A stretch of 64,000 nt of DNA, from assembly GCA_964476045.1 (NCBI GenBank), contig CAYYYJ010000001.1, forward strand, positions 73,513 through 137,512, given 5' to 3'. Under the pieces are notes generated by a model that worked only from the letters and a program-made list of their open reading frames with translations, was not told where the DNA came from and searched no databases. The position numbers and the translations under genes were made by a program. Shown here in pieces: positions 8,076-16,134 of the stretch (positions are counted from its first letter, which is position 1; every line of letters starts with the position of its first letter). This DNA comes from CAYYYJ01 sp964476045 (GTDB lineage Archaea > Aenigmatarchaeota > Aenigmatarchaeia > QMZP01 > JACQNV01).

Positions 8076-9311
8076 TTACACGTTCACAGGTATTGCAATT
8101 TTTAATTTCTCGACCATATCTAATTTCTCCCAGCTAAAACTATCTCTTCCGAAATGGCCGTATTTCGCAGTTTCTGCATACACTGGTTTTCCAGGACCTA
8201 TCAACTTTAGCTTTTCTATTATCCTGCCTGGTCTCCATGGGAAAACTTCTTTGACTTTCTCTGCTATCTCATGATCGGGGATCTGTCCTGTTCCAAAAGT
8301 ATCAACTCTTATAGACAACGGATCTGGCTTCCCTATAACATAAGAAACCTGTATTTCGCACCTATCGGACAGACCGGAAGCTACAATATTTTTTGCAGCC
8401 CATCTGCATGCATAGGTTGCTGACCTGTCGACTTTTGACGGATCTTTTCCTGAAAAGGCGCCACCGCCATGCCTTCCCATTCCGCCGTATGTGTCCACGA
8501 TTATTTTTCTTCCAGTTACGCCACTATCGCCTACTGGACCCCCTATAACAAATCTCCCTGTCCCGTTTATATGAAATTTTGTATCTTTATCCAACATCTC
8601 GTGCGGTATAACTTTCCTTATAATTTCATCCTCTATCCCTTGTCTAATCTCTGAGTCTGTTGCGGACTCTAGGTGCTGCGCAGCTAAGACGACATGAATC
8701 ACTTTTATAGGCTTGTTGTTTTCGTAGAGAACTGTAACTTGGGATTTTGCGTCAGGCCTAAGCCATGGAAGTATGCCATTTTTCCTGCACTGATCCAATT
8801 GCATAATAAGTTTGTGGGATAAGTCAATCGGCAACGGCATCAAAGACGTTGTCTCATTTGTTGCATATCCGAACATCAGGCCTTGGTCTCCGGCGCCTTG
8901 CAAATCAAGGTCGGCTTTATTTACGCCTTGCGCAATATCAACTGATTGTTTTCCCAATAGAGACAATACAAAGCAATTGGGGTCAAAACCGTCTCCATCC
9001 ACATAGCCGATATCTTTTATTGTTCTTCTGACTAAGTCTTCTGGATCAAATTCCGCATTAGTGGTGATCTCTCCCAATAAAACAATGGCCCCGTGCTTTT
9101 CAATGTGTTTCGCGTTCTCAACTCCGAATAGTTTTACCAATGGCGCATATTTTTTATTATCAAAAATGCCTGCTTTAACGCCTGTCTCAACTGCAACTCT
9201 TGAATTCACATCGCCTAACAGGGCTGCATCCACTATTGAATCTGAGACCTGATCACAGACTTTATCTGGGTGTCCAGGAGAAACAGCCTCGGAAGTAAAA
9301 TATGATTTCAT
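8076..9311 (-). CDS. metK: S-adenosylmethionine synthetase, bacterial type
   Basis: This 411-residue enzyme makes S-adenosylmethionine from methionine and ATP. It carries the signature sequences of the bacterial/eukaryotic MetK family: GHPDKVCDQVSDSIVDA (ATP and metal site), GAGDQGLMFGYATNET and GGGAFSGKDPSKVDRSATYA. Archaea usually use a very divergent family that lacks these exact hexapeptides, so the gene points to lateral transfer from bacteria or to a lineage that replaced its own enzyme. It stands alone and converges on pheT with a one-base gap. The many methyltransferases in the window depend on its product. Confidence 0.95.
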   Translation of the reverse strand: MKSYFTSEAVSPGHPDKVCDQVSDSIVDAALLGDVNSRVAVETGVKAGIFDNKKYAPLVKLFGVENAKHIEKHGAIVLLGEITTNAEFDPEDLVRRTIKDIGYVDGDGFDPNCFVLSLLGKQSVDIAQGVNKADLDLQGAGDQGLMFGYATNETTSLMPLPIDLSHKLIMQLDQCRKNGILPWLRPDAKSQVTVLYENNKPIKVIHVVLAAQHLESATDSEIRQGIEDEIIRKVIPHEMLDKDTKFHINGTGRFVIGGPVGDSGVTGRKIIVDTYGGMGRHGGGAFSGKDPSKVDRSATYACRWAAKNIVASGLSDRCEIQVSYVIGKPDPLSIRVDTFGTGQIPDHEIAEKVKEVFPWRPGRIIEKLKLIGPGKPVYAETAKYGHFGRDSFSWEKLDMVEKLKIAIPVNV

Positions 9312-9405
9312 AGAAAACCACCTTCAAAATTAATTGACATTAGATAACTTGTTTGTTGGGTAGTTTTTATTCTTTTCCCCACATTGAGATTAAACAAGTA
9401 ACAAT

Positions 9406-10164
9406 CTATCTTTTGAGCCAACTCAACATATAGACAAATCTCGCCTGGTTTCTTGGCTTTGTTCCTGTTAAAGCAGCTGCAACATTCCTGAATCCAATAG
9501 AAGCTTTTGAGCCTGGCTTATAGGAGACTAACGGTTTTTTGGCTATCATAGCTTTTCTGAACTCTTTGTCTTCTGGTATAGTGCCTAAGATCTCCATTCC
9601 CAAAAACTCTCTAACCTCTTGAGGATGGATTTCATGCCTATCATTTCTCACCCTATTCAAGACTACACCCAAATTGGTTGTTTCTAGCTTTTCTGTAATT
9701 TTCGCGAGTTTCAGAGCATCTACCATTGCTGGCATCTCTGGGTTTGTAATTGTAATAAGCTCGTCAGCAGCTTCTATTGCTGTGACAGCTTCTTTGCCTA
9801 GCCCAGCTGCAGAATCAACTAGGACAAAATCAAACCCATCTGCTAATTTGTAGAGCACATTGACCAGCTCGCTGGCAGTTGTTTTCGAGAGCCTTGTTAT
9901 AGACATGTCTGCTGGAAGGATTTTTATCCCAGATCTGTCAGCGTAAAGAGCTTCTTTTAGCTTTGCTTCGCCTGATAACACATCCTGAAGAGTTACAGGG
10001 TAAAGAGGTATTCCCAGATGGACCCCGAGATTGGGTGTTGTCAGATTGGCATCAACAGCCACAACTTCCTTTCCTTGCTTTGCAAGGGCAGTTGCGAGGT
10101 TGCATACAAAAGTTGTTTTCCCTGCACCGCCTTTACCAGAAGCAACAGCAATAATTCTTCCCAT
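9406..10164 (-). CDS. minD: MinD/ParA-family P-loop ATPase
   Basis: The 252-residue protein begins with the deviant Walker A motif SGKGGAGKTT, followed by VVAVDANLTTPNLG (Walker A' region) and FDFVLVDSAAGLG (Walker B). The C-terminal residues RFVYMLSWLKR could form the amphipathic membrane-targeting helix of MinD. Archaea often have several MinD paralogues that position cell-surface or division structures; no MinC or MinE is nearby and none is expected in archaea. A structured sequence resembling a tRNA intron (10190-10290) lies directly upstream. Confidence 0.85.
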   Translation of the reverse strand: MGRIIAVASGKGGAGKTTFVCNLATALAKQGKEVVAVDANLTTPNLGVHLGIPLYPVTLQDVLSGEAKLKEALYADRSGIKILPADMSITRLSKTTASELVNVLYKLADGFDFVLVDSAAGLGKEAVTAIEAADELITITNPEMPAMVDALKLAKITEKLETTNLGVVLNRVRNDRHEIHPQEVREFLGMEILGTIPEDKEFRKAMIAKKPLVSYKPGSKASIGFRNVAAALTGTKPRNQARFVYMLSWLKR

Positions 10165-10189
10165 AAGCCTTTCTTTCTGAAAACTCTGC

Positions 10190-10290
10190 CCAAAGAAATC
10201 CTCAAAGGGACGAAACCGATCTTATCCAATTGTTTAGGATCGGTTTCCAACCTTCCCTGGAAAGAAAACATGCAGTGGGTTCCAGATTCA
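10190..10290 (-). repeat. Orphan tRNA-intron-like stem-loop upstream of minD
   Basis: A perfect 10-bp stem (10212-10221 with 10238-10247) lies in a sequence closely resembling the middle of the D-loop intron of the adjacent tRNA-Arg (10545-10590): AAGGGACGAA is identical and is followed by a similar stem, loop and CCTT end. A 27-base block at 10260-10286 matches 45977-46003 with three differences. No exon of a tRNA is recognisable on either side, and minD starts just downstream on the minus strand. It could be a copied intron, a 5' leader structure of minD or a small RNA. Confidence 0.5.
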
Positions 10291-10370
10291 CATAATCTAA
10301 CTATTTCTCCAAGCGGGTTTATTAATGTTTGTAAATTTCTATAAAAAAATAAATAACGGACCCGAAGGGA

Positions 10371-10448
10371 TTTCCAGCTAGCCTTCTTTTTTCTAGTGCA
10401 GGTCTTTGCATCAGCAAAGAAGTGCCTTTTCTAAAGAAAAGGCTAGAA
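10371..10448 (-). other. tRNA-Arg intron 3, T-loop (78 bases)
   Basis: It lies between positions 59 and 60. The central helix is TTCA with TGGA, the bulges are AA^T on both sides, the outer helix is the T-stem itself and the inner helix is CTAGCC/GGCTAG. It contains TAGCCTTTTCTTT (10445-10433), also found in the T-arm intron of tRNA-Ile and at 45880-45892. Confidence 0.8.
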
Positions 10449-10467
10449 TTTGAACCCTCGACCTTCA

Positions 10468-10482
10468 ATCCAAAGTTTTCTT
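10468..10482 (-). other. tRNA-Arg intron 2, anticodon stem (15 bases)
   Basis: This very short intron lies between positions 40 and 41, not at the canonical 37/38. The central helix is CTAA with TTGG, and the bulges are GG^A and AT^T. Removing it restores four of five anticodon-stem pairs; no other 15-base removal I tried does. Confidence 0.7.
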
Positions 10483-10509
10483 CCTTAGGACGGTGCTGCT
10501 CTGTCCAAA

Positions 10510-10609
10510 ATGCTCAATTCTTTCTGGTGCAGCTCTTTCTTTTAAGGGACGAAGCTGATCTTTCAGTGATTGGTCAGGATCAACTTCCTTTCTTCCTCAG
10601 AAAGAGGTG
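10510..10609 (-). other. tRNA-Arg intron 1, D-loop (100 bases)
   Basis: It lies after AG of the D-loop. The central helix is GCTC (10615-10612) with GAGC (10515-10512); bulges are AG^C and AT^T. An inner 7-bp helix TCTTTCT/AGAAAGA and a 10-bp stem (10587-10578 with 10560-10551, one G-U pair) fold the intron. The stem resembles the D-loop intron of tRNA-Ile at 57041-57144. Confidence 0.8.
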
Positions 10610-10634
10610 CTGAGCTACGGGCCCGTAGTGGATG

Positions 10635-10658
10635 GACACTTATCTTCAGATAAGTGTC
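10635..10658. promoter_or_regulatory. 10-bp perfect hairpin between tRNA-Arg and a divergent gene
   Basis: GACACTTATC (10635-10644), loop TTCA, GATAAGTGTC (10649-10658). It starts ten bases upstream of the tRNA-Arg 5' end. If tRNA transcription starts from the AT-rich element near 10667-10678, the hairpin would sit in the 5' leader or at the start site. It could also be an operator for the divergent pair. Confidence 0.45.
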
Positions 10659-10696
10659 GACCATACTATTTTTAACTCCTCTTTTTAAATGCTAGT

Positions 10697-11551
10697 ATGC
10701 TCAAACTTGCCAGCTTAGGCGTTCTATTTTTAATCCTCGCAGTTGGGATAAGCATAGGCTACATAACCTCAATTTCTTTGATGAGCGGAAATTCAATATT
10801 GGTTCAAAAAGATAGGATAGATCCTCAAGAGACTGTTTTATACGAGCGTGTGAAAGAAGCCGAGGTACCAGAATCCAATACCACACCTTCTAAAGAATAT
10901 GATTGTAAAAATATTTCTTGTGAAAATTCCAGCACTATTTGCCAAGACGGGGTAAAAAAAGAATGTAAAAACATATGTTCAAAGGGGAAATGCTCGGAGT
11001 GTAAACCTGACTGCACAGAAGAGGGAATTTCTCCTTCACAATCAACGAAAAATATAACTCTTGGAACACCAGGTTCTGATAAAGCCAACTGCGTTTCTAG
11101 CTGGTCTTGTACAGATTGGTCTCTTTGTTCTGGCAATACACAAAATAGAATCTGCACCGATTCAAATAACTGCGGAACTTCACAAAACAGACCATCTGAA
11201 ATACAAGCATGTTCTGCTGCTTCAGGGGACAAAACTTTATCGCTATCTATTTCCACCAACAACCAAACCTTAGTCAGGGGCAACGAAGTTATTATAACCT
11301 CTAAAGTATCTGATGGGGGAAAACAGATTGAGAATTCCGGAGTAGAAATCACGCTAACCTATGCAAGCGGTACAGAGCACATAGCATCGGGATTTACAGA
11401 TTCTTCTGGAACATTCATATGGACAAAATTAATTGGAGGGAACTCGAAAGCCGGAACATTCAAAATCCAGGCGAAAGCCAATAAGACAGGTTACTTGGGT
11501 GCGTCGAGCACCATATCATTCGAGGTTATAGCTAAACCAACTAGCAGTTAA
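10697..11551 (+). CDS. Secreted or membrane-anchored cysteine-rich protein
   Basis: The 284-residue protein starts with an uncleaved-type signal anchor (residues 1-30), then a cysteine-rich stretch. SWSCTDWSLCSGNTQNR and the following CGTSQ...C resemble the thrombospondin type 1-like WSxC repeats found in many archaeal surface proteins. The C-terminal 100 residues (TLSLSISTNNQTLVRGNEV onward) look like a bacterial-Ig or invasin-type beta domain with the A/SGF-TDSSGTF pattern. It is probably exposed on the cell surface. An AT-rich TATA-like run at 10667-10676 fits leaderless expression. I cannot name a specific function. Confidence 0.7.
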   Translation: MLKLASLGVLFLILAVGISIGYITSISLMSGNSILVQKDRIDPQETVLYERVKEAEVPESNTTPSKEYDCKNISCENSSTICQDGVKKECKNICSKGKCSECKPDCTEEGISPSQSTKNITLGTPGSDKANCVSSWSCTDWSLCSGNTQNRICTDSNNCGTSQNRPSEIQACSAASGDKTLSLSISTNNQTLVRGNEVIITSKVSDGGKQIENSGVEITLTYASGTEHIASGFTDSSGTFIWTKLIGGNSKAGTFKIQAKANKTGYLGASSTISFEVIAKPTSS

Positions 11552-11625
11552 TTTCTTAGCTATTCGAATAGTTGTAATATTTAAACTATAAAATCAAGTA
11601 CCCAAAAAAAGAAAACATTTACTCT

Positions 11626-11952
11626 ATGAAGATAAATCCAAAGATGCTGGAAAAGGCAATGAAGCAGATGGGGATCAAGTCAGAGGAAATTCTAGCTGAA
11701 GAAGTCATAATAAAAACTGGCGACAAGGAGCTGGTCATACTAAACCCCCAAGTAACCAAAGTAAATATGGGCGGCCAGGAATCCCTGCAAATAACAGGCG
11801 AAATAACAGAGCGCTCAAAATCCAAATTCTCGGACGAGGATTTGAAAATAATAATGGAACAAACAGGCGTAACAAAAGAACAGGCTGCGAAAGCGCTGGA
11901 AGAGGCAGGTGACATCGCGGAGGCTATTTTGAAACTGAAAGGCGTCACTTAG
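11626..11952 (+). CDS. nac: Nascent polypeptide-associated complex protein (alpha-NAC)
   Basis: The 108-residue protein binds nascent chains at the ribosome exit. It begins MKINPKMLEKAMKQMGI as archaeal NACs do, has the NAC beta domain in the middle (NPQVTKVNMGGQESLQITG) and ends with a UBA domain (about residues 68-107, DEDLKIIMEQTGVTKEQAAK). In archaea NAC works as a homodimer. Length and domain order are normal. It is followed closely by a small zinc-ribbon gene, probably on the same transcript. Confidence 0.95.
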   Translation: MKINPKMLEKAMKQMGIKSEEILAEEVIIKTGDKELVILNPQVTKVNMGGQESLQITGEITERSKSKFSDEDLKIIMEQTGVTKEQAAKALEEAGDIAEAILKLKGVT

Positions 11953-11965
11953 CCTTAATCCGAAT

Positions 11966-12169
11966 TTGTTGATTAGATCAGTATGCCGAAAATACGAATT
12001 GCCGGAGGGATACCCGAAATGCCCTTATTGTCAGGATGAACTCGAGGTGATAGAAATTTTATCTGCATTCTTGGAAAATCACGTAATATACCTCTGCCCT
12101 AATTGCAAGAAATTGCTTGGCATAGAGCAGGCCAAAAAGCAAGAACCGGTTGAAAAGACACTATCCTGA
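11966..12169 (+). CDS. Small zinc-ribbon protein
   Basis: The 67-residue protein has two CxxC knuckles, CPYC and CPNC, about 28 residues apart, which define a zinc ribbon. The frame has no ATG at its beginning; TTG at 11966 or 11969 is the likely start. An ATG at 11983 belongs to another frame that soon stops. The gene is 14 bases downstream of NAC and upstream of the GlcNAc-phosphate transferase. No specific function is evident. Confidence 0.65.
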   Translation: MLIRSVCRKYELPEGYPKCPYCQDELEVIEILSAFLENHVIYLCPNCKKLLGIEQAKKQEPVEKTLS

Positions 12170-12220
12170 TAAACCAGGATCTAGGTAAATATTTATATTG
12201 AAACGAATCAATAAGCAGGA

Positions 12221-13243
12221 ATGGCATATATCTATATTTTAGTATTCCTGGCTGCCTTTGTGACAGCCTTGGTTTTCTATAAATCAATTTCAAAATTCTT
12301 GTTCAGAGTGGGGATAAGAGCTATTGACCAGCAGAAATCGGATAAGCCGCTGATACCCACATCTGCAGGGATAATTGTTTTAATTGGCACTTTGGCTGGA
12401 ATTTTTTTGTTTATAGGGGTGGACACGTTCATACTGCAAACAAGCGTTAATCTTTCCTATATTCTTGCTGCAGCCTTCTCTATTTTTATAATAACTTTCA
12501 TCGGCTTCTTCGACGACATGAATGTTTCGCCTATTCTGAAAAAGGATAAGGGTTTGGCTGATTACAGGATAGGGCTAAAACAGTGGCAGAAACCGCTCTT
12601 AGTCCTGCCTGCTGCAATACCTTTGATGGCTGTAAGGGCAGGGGTTACGGAGATGGCGTTGCCTATAATAGGCGCCGTGAATTTCGGCATACTTTATCCT
12701 CTTGTTCTCATACCACTCGCAGTTGTGTTTGTTACCAATGCAACAAACATGTTAGCTGGAATGAATGGGTTGGAAGCCGGCCTGGGCTTTGTAGCAACCT
12801 TGTCGATAGGGCTTTACGCATTTTTTGTCGGAAGGCCTGAAGCTGCAATAATAGCCTTGTCAGCAGCTGGTGCCCTTGGCGCGATATTGCTTTTCAACTG
12901 GTATCCTGCAAAGATTTTGCCGGGAGACACATTAACATATTTAATAGGGGCTTCGATAATAACCTCTGTGGTTATAGGGAACATAGAAAAATTCGGGATA
13001 ATAATCTTCTCTCCGTGGATAATCGAATTCTTCTTGAAACTGAGATCTAAATTAAATGCCAGAAGTCTAGGGGAACTTCAGAAAGACGGGACCCTGAGAT
13101 CATCTTATAAAAAGGTCTACTCTCTAACTCATGTGTTCATGAGAACAGGAAAAGCAAAGGAACGGAAAATAGCAGTTTCATTGATTTTGTTGGAGATATT
13201 AATCTGTTTGGTTGGGTTCTTCGTTGTGATAAATTATCCTTGA
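12221..13243 (+). CDS. GlcNAc-1-phosphate transferase (GPT/MraY superfamily)
   Basis: This 340-residue, about ten-helix membrane enzyme transfers a hexosamine-1-phosphate from UDP-sugar to a polyprenyl phosphate carrier, the first step of N-glycan assembly. Family landmarks are the early PTSAGI segment, FIGFFDDMNVS (the aspartate pair that binds magnesium) and NATNMLAGMNGLEAGLG with FNWYPAKILPGDT. It resembles archaeal AglH and eukaryotic Alg7 more than peptidoglycan MraY in context, because AglB is encoded nearby (13950-16010). Confidence 0.88.
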   Translation: MAYIYILVFLAAFVTALVFYKSISKFLFRVGIRAIDQQKSDKPLIPTSAGIIVLIGTLAGIFLFIGVDTFILQTSVNLSYILAAAFSIFIITFIGFFDDMNVSPILKKDKGLADYRIGLKQWQKPLLVLPAAIPLMAVRAGVTEMALPIIGAVNFGILYPLVLIPLAVVFVTNATNMLAGMNGLEAGLGFVATLSIGLYAFFVGRPEAAIIALSAAGALGAILLFNWYPAKILPGDTLTYLIGASIITSVVIGNIEKFGIIIFSPWIIEFFLKLRSKLNARSLGELQKDGTLRSSYKKVYSLTHVFMRTGKAKERKIAVSLILLEILICLVGFFVVINYP

Positions 13244-13728
13244 TTAGGATTTCTCCTCTCAAGTTCAGTTATTATGGATTTCAAATCACCTGATATCAGA
13301 ATTAAATTATCGCTTGGAATAAGCCCTAAAGATTTGTACCAGGCCAAAGGAAACTTGTGGTTGTTATATGTCACACAATCATAACGAGTAACATTGTATT
13401 TATCCAATGCCTTTTTGAATAAAGTTTTTGATAATTCAGTTCCAATACCTTTTTTTTGAAAACTAGGGTCCACAAATATTTCACCATCAACTAAATGATT
13501 TCCATCCCACCAAGGTTTTATGCCAGCAACAAACCCACCAGCAATTTTGCCATTATACTCAGCAACAAAAAACAAGTCCGACTGTTTAGTCAGCCAATAG
13601 GCTAGTAATTTTTTTGCAGCTTCCTTGGTCCAAATCTCATCAATATCGACTTTTGTGTATGCTTTCACATAAATTTCTGAAAGTGTGTCGAGATCAGATT
13701 TTTTTGCCTTCCTAATATTTATGAGCAT
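13234..13728 (-). CDS. GNAT-family N-acetyltransferase
   Basis: The 164-residue protein has the GNAT core: GGFVAGIKPWW (beta4), VDGEIFVDPSFQKKGIGTELSKTLF (motif A with the acetyl-CoA loop QKKGIG) and a C-terminal beta bulge. It overlaps the converging GPT gene by ten bases at the 3' end. It is the last gene of the minus-strand run AglB, small membrane protein, GNAT. The substrate could be a sugar or a protein terminus; nothing in the sequence decides. Confidence 0.85.
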   Translation of the reverse strand: MLINIRKAKKSDLDTLSEIYVKAYTKVDIDEIWTKEAAKKLLAYWLTKQSDLFFVAEYNGKIAGGFVAGIKPWWDGNHLVDGEIFVDPSFQKKGIGTELSKTLFKKALDKYNVTRYDCVTYNNHKFPLAWYKSLGLIPSDNLILISGDLKSIITELERRNPNQG

Positions 13729-13735
13729 ATGATCT

Positions 13736-13948
13736 TTATTCGCCCTTCAAATCCTTTGCCAGATAAAGCAAAACTAAGATAATAGTAAATACAAAAACGA
13801 GGAAGCCGCCATAGATTGCAATGACAGACAGGCCGGGACTGAGAGCTGATATTCCCAATCCAGCAGCGAACATGAGTGCGCCTAATAAAATCGCCTTGAA
13901 ACAAAACCCTTCATACTTCTTGAATTTGTTTTCATCTAGAGATGCCAT
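13736..13948 (-). CDS. Small two-helix membrane protein
   Basis: The 70-residue protein has two hydrophobic helices (about residues 18-38 and 42-64) with a charged N-terminus. The ATG follows one base after the AglB stop and the gene ends just before the GNAT gene, so it is co-transcribed with both. It may be an accessory of the oligosaccharyltransferase, which is an inference from position only. Confidence 0.65.
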   Translation of the reverse strand: MASLDENKFKKYEGFCFKAILLGALMFAAGLGISALSPGLSVIAIYGGFLVFVFTIILVLLYLAKDLKGE

Positions 13949-13949
13949 A

Positions 13950-16010
13950 TTATGCTACCAAGTTGCTGACTTTAAAGATCTTGACCTCAGAGTTGTCAAA
14001 GACTAGCTTGAAGTTGTTTAAACCGACCCCATTGAAGAAGAACATCCTTGTAAATACGCTATCCCTTATTGACGGTTCCATGAATATTACGCTTGAAAAG
14101 TTTGGGTCAACCCATAGAAGTCCGTCAACAAATTCTGTATTAGTGGAATTTGCAGCGAAGTTAAGCAATTGGCCCTGGCCATTTTGGAACACTAGCATAT
14201 TTTTAACTACAGCACTTCTCCCGTTCTGTGTTACAATGGGGATTAGACGTCCGTCTTTGTTTGAGATTACAATACTGCCGCCTGCATATACCAGTTCATT
14301 ATTCTGCTGTTTTTCTAAATTAAATGTTGCATAATTCTTGCCCTGGCCTGTGCCGAAGAAACTAAGCCAATAATATTTTCCGATGAGATCCGAGCTCGCG
14401 ATTATATAAAAATCTGAGACTGGCTTGCATGCATCTGGCGGAACAATATCCCCGAATGCTGCTCTGACTCGGCTGCATTGGGCAGGTGTGAGTTCCTTAT
14501 ATTTTTTCAGGATATCGAGGGCTTCAGTCTCGCTGGAAGTCACAAACATCTTGCCTGCATCCTTTATCCTTATGTTATGATTGTAGGGTATGCAATCGGC
14601 TGGAGAGCAATGCGCACCATCCGCCTGAACTTTCAAACCAGTATATCCCGTGATGATGTGGCCTGGATCCCACCAGGTTGTTACTAAAGAATCTTTATCT
14701 GCATTTGTTTTTAGCCAGTCAAGTGCACTATACCAGTTCTGGCTTATCTGCAAACCGCTGTTTTGGTAGCCTGTGAGGATTGCATCTGAAACGAAAAACA
14801 ATGAAATCAGGACAATCACACCGTACAAGAAAACCTGGTAAGCAATCTGCTGCCTTTTTCTCATAAATGCAATGAGATTTGCCATCACGTAACCTGCTGC
14901 AACTGCCGTAGCGATCGAGAAGAGCAAAGAGAACCTAACGCCCCTTAATATCAAAATATAGCTAATTATCCACCAAGACAATAAGAAAACTTCCACAAAA
15001 TTGGTTTTTATTTTCTTTTTTAACTTGTATAATATTATTGCAGGGACACCCAACAAAGAGAAAAGCATGGGGCCGATGCCAACTCTACCGGCTATCGATA
15101 AGAAACCTTCTTTTGTCAAAATATTTACTGGCTGCAGTTCTGCAACAGAAACATTGACTATAAGCCCTTCGCCGAAAACAAACCCTAGGCTAACCAACAT
15201 AGAAGCCAGCGGATTGCTCAATCCGAAAACTTCCCCGAGGACGCTCGAAACAGCCAAGATTATAACAAGCGGTTTAACTATGTTTTTGAATTCTGGTTTT
15301 AGTTCTGCAAAACTCGGCATTTTTCTGCTGTGGGCAGTATTTTCTATGAACCTGAAAATTAAAAAGCCTGGAATAAATAGAGTGAAAAGTATGAGCGGGA
15401 ACCAGCCCCCATTCCAGCTAAACGCGAAGAAGAGGTTTGCGATTATAGAGAACGCATAATTAGGGACAGTGGGTTTTTTGAGAGTTCTTATTATCAGATA
15501 AATTGTTGTGAAAAACAGGAAGTTGACAGGGGCGTCGGAATCTGCGTAACCCCCCATCGAAACGCCTATGAGGGTTGGGGTCAGAACTGCGAACAGCGCC
15601 ACCAGGAGACCGGCCCATTTATTTTTGATGAGCCTGCCCAAGAGGAATGCAGGGATTATCGCTAGAATGACCATCAGTATCGGAGCGAATTTTACTACAT
15701 CAGTTAAACTGTAATTCCCAAATAAGCCGGAGAGTTTGTAGAATACGGCCATTGTGTATGGCCATCCCTGACGAACATCATTTGGCCTTCCAGGAGGATA
15801 ATAACTGAGTGTGTCCCATTTCAAAGGCTGGAAATCATTGTTTACAATCTCCTGTGTATGCCTAAAAAACCACCAAGGATCATAATCTAGAACAGTAGGC
15901 GAACTCAGCGTACCTGCCCGCACAAAATAAGCCAGATAGGCGATGAAGATTAGGCCTAAAATTACTGCGACCCTTTCGATCTGCTTTTTATCTTTACTCA
16001 TCTTAAACAT
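13950..16010 (-). CDS. aglB: Oligosaccharyltransferase STT3/AglB
   Basis: The 686-residue protein moves the assembled glycan from its lipid carrier to asparagine on exported proteins. It has a multi-helix N-terminal half with the catalytic acidic pairs DYDPWWFFRH (first external loop) and GGYADSDAPVN, and a soluble C-terminal domain with TTWWDPGHIITG, the WWDxG sequon-binding motif. It is shorter than many euryarchaeal AglB proteins, as in the compact AglB-S class. Surrounding genes supply the lipid-linked glycan. Confidence 0.95.
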   Translation of the reverse strand: MFKMSKDKKQIERVAVILGLIFIAYLAYFVRAGTLSSPTVLDYDPWWFFRHTQEIVNNDFQPLKWDTLSYYPPGRPNDVRQGWPYTMAVFYKLSGLFGNYSLTDVVKFAPILMVILAIIPAFLLGRLIKNKWAGLLVALFAVLTPTLIGVSMGGYADSDAPVNFLFFTTIYLIIRTLKKPTVPNYAFSIIANLFFAFSWNGGWFPLILFTLFIPGFLIFRFIENTAHSRKMPSFAELKPEFKNIVKPLVIILAVSSVLGEVFGLSNPLASMLVSLGFVFGEGLIVNVSVAELQPVNILTKEGFLSIAGRVGIGPMLFSLLGVPAIILYKLKKKIKTNFVEVFLLSWWIISYILILRGVRFSLLFSIATAVAAGYVMANLIAFMRKRQQIAYQVFLYGVIVLISLFFVSDAILTGYQNSGLQISQNWYSALDWLKTNADKDSLVTTWWDPGHIITGYTGLKVQADGAHCSPADCIPYNHNIRIKDAGKMFVTSSETEALDILKKYKELTPAQCSRVRAAFGDIVPPDACKPVSDFYIIASSDLIGKYYWLSFFGTGQGKNYATFNLEKQQNNELVYAGGSIVISNKDGRLIPIVTQNGRSAVVKNMLVFQNGQGQLLNFAANSTNTEFVDGLLWVDPNFSSVIFMEPSIRDSVFTRMFFFNGVGLNNFKLVFDNSEVKIFKVSNLVA

Positions 16011-16134
16011 AATAGTCTAATAAGAACCGCGGTTTAATAAATACAGGTTTCAAGTAAATAAGAATTAGTGCCGTTTATAAAGATTCTCCTATATACCCTT
16101 TTCTTTTATAACCCAAAAAGAAGGAGTTACTAAC

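Larger units (their letters stand above)
10357..10624 (-). tRNA. tRNA-Arg (anticodon CCU) with three introns
   Basis: Removing introns 10510-10609, 10468-10482 and 10371-10448 leaves a 75-base tRNA with every arm: acceptor GGGCCCG (10624-10618) with CGGGTCC (10364-10358, one G-U pair), discriminator G, D-stem GCTC/GAGC with a GG-containing loop, anticodon stem GCACC/GGTGA (G-A mismatch at the base), loop GTCCTAA with U33 and anticodon CCU (10489-10487), variable AGGTC, T-stem GAGGG/CCCTT and loop TTCAAAT. Each junction fits a BHB motif with a 4-bp central helix and cuts after the second base of each 3-base bulge. Identity as arginine rests on the anticodon; G at position 32 is unusual. Standard scans may miss this gene because the exons are so scattered. 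Confidence 0.85.

Noticed and set aside
10404..10437. Short hairpins as terminators for flanking genes
   Set aside because: They lie inside the T-loop intron of tRNA-Arg and are explained by its folding.
11983..12036. Short ORF from the ATG at 11983
   Set aside because: It stops after 17 codons and overlaps the zinc-ribbon frame, which has two intact CxxC knuckles.
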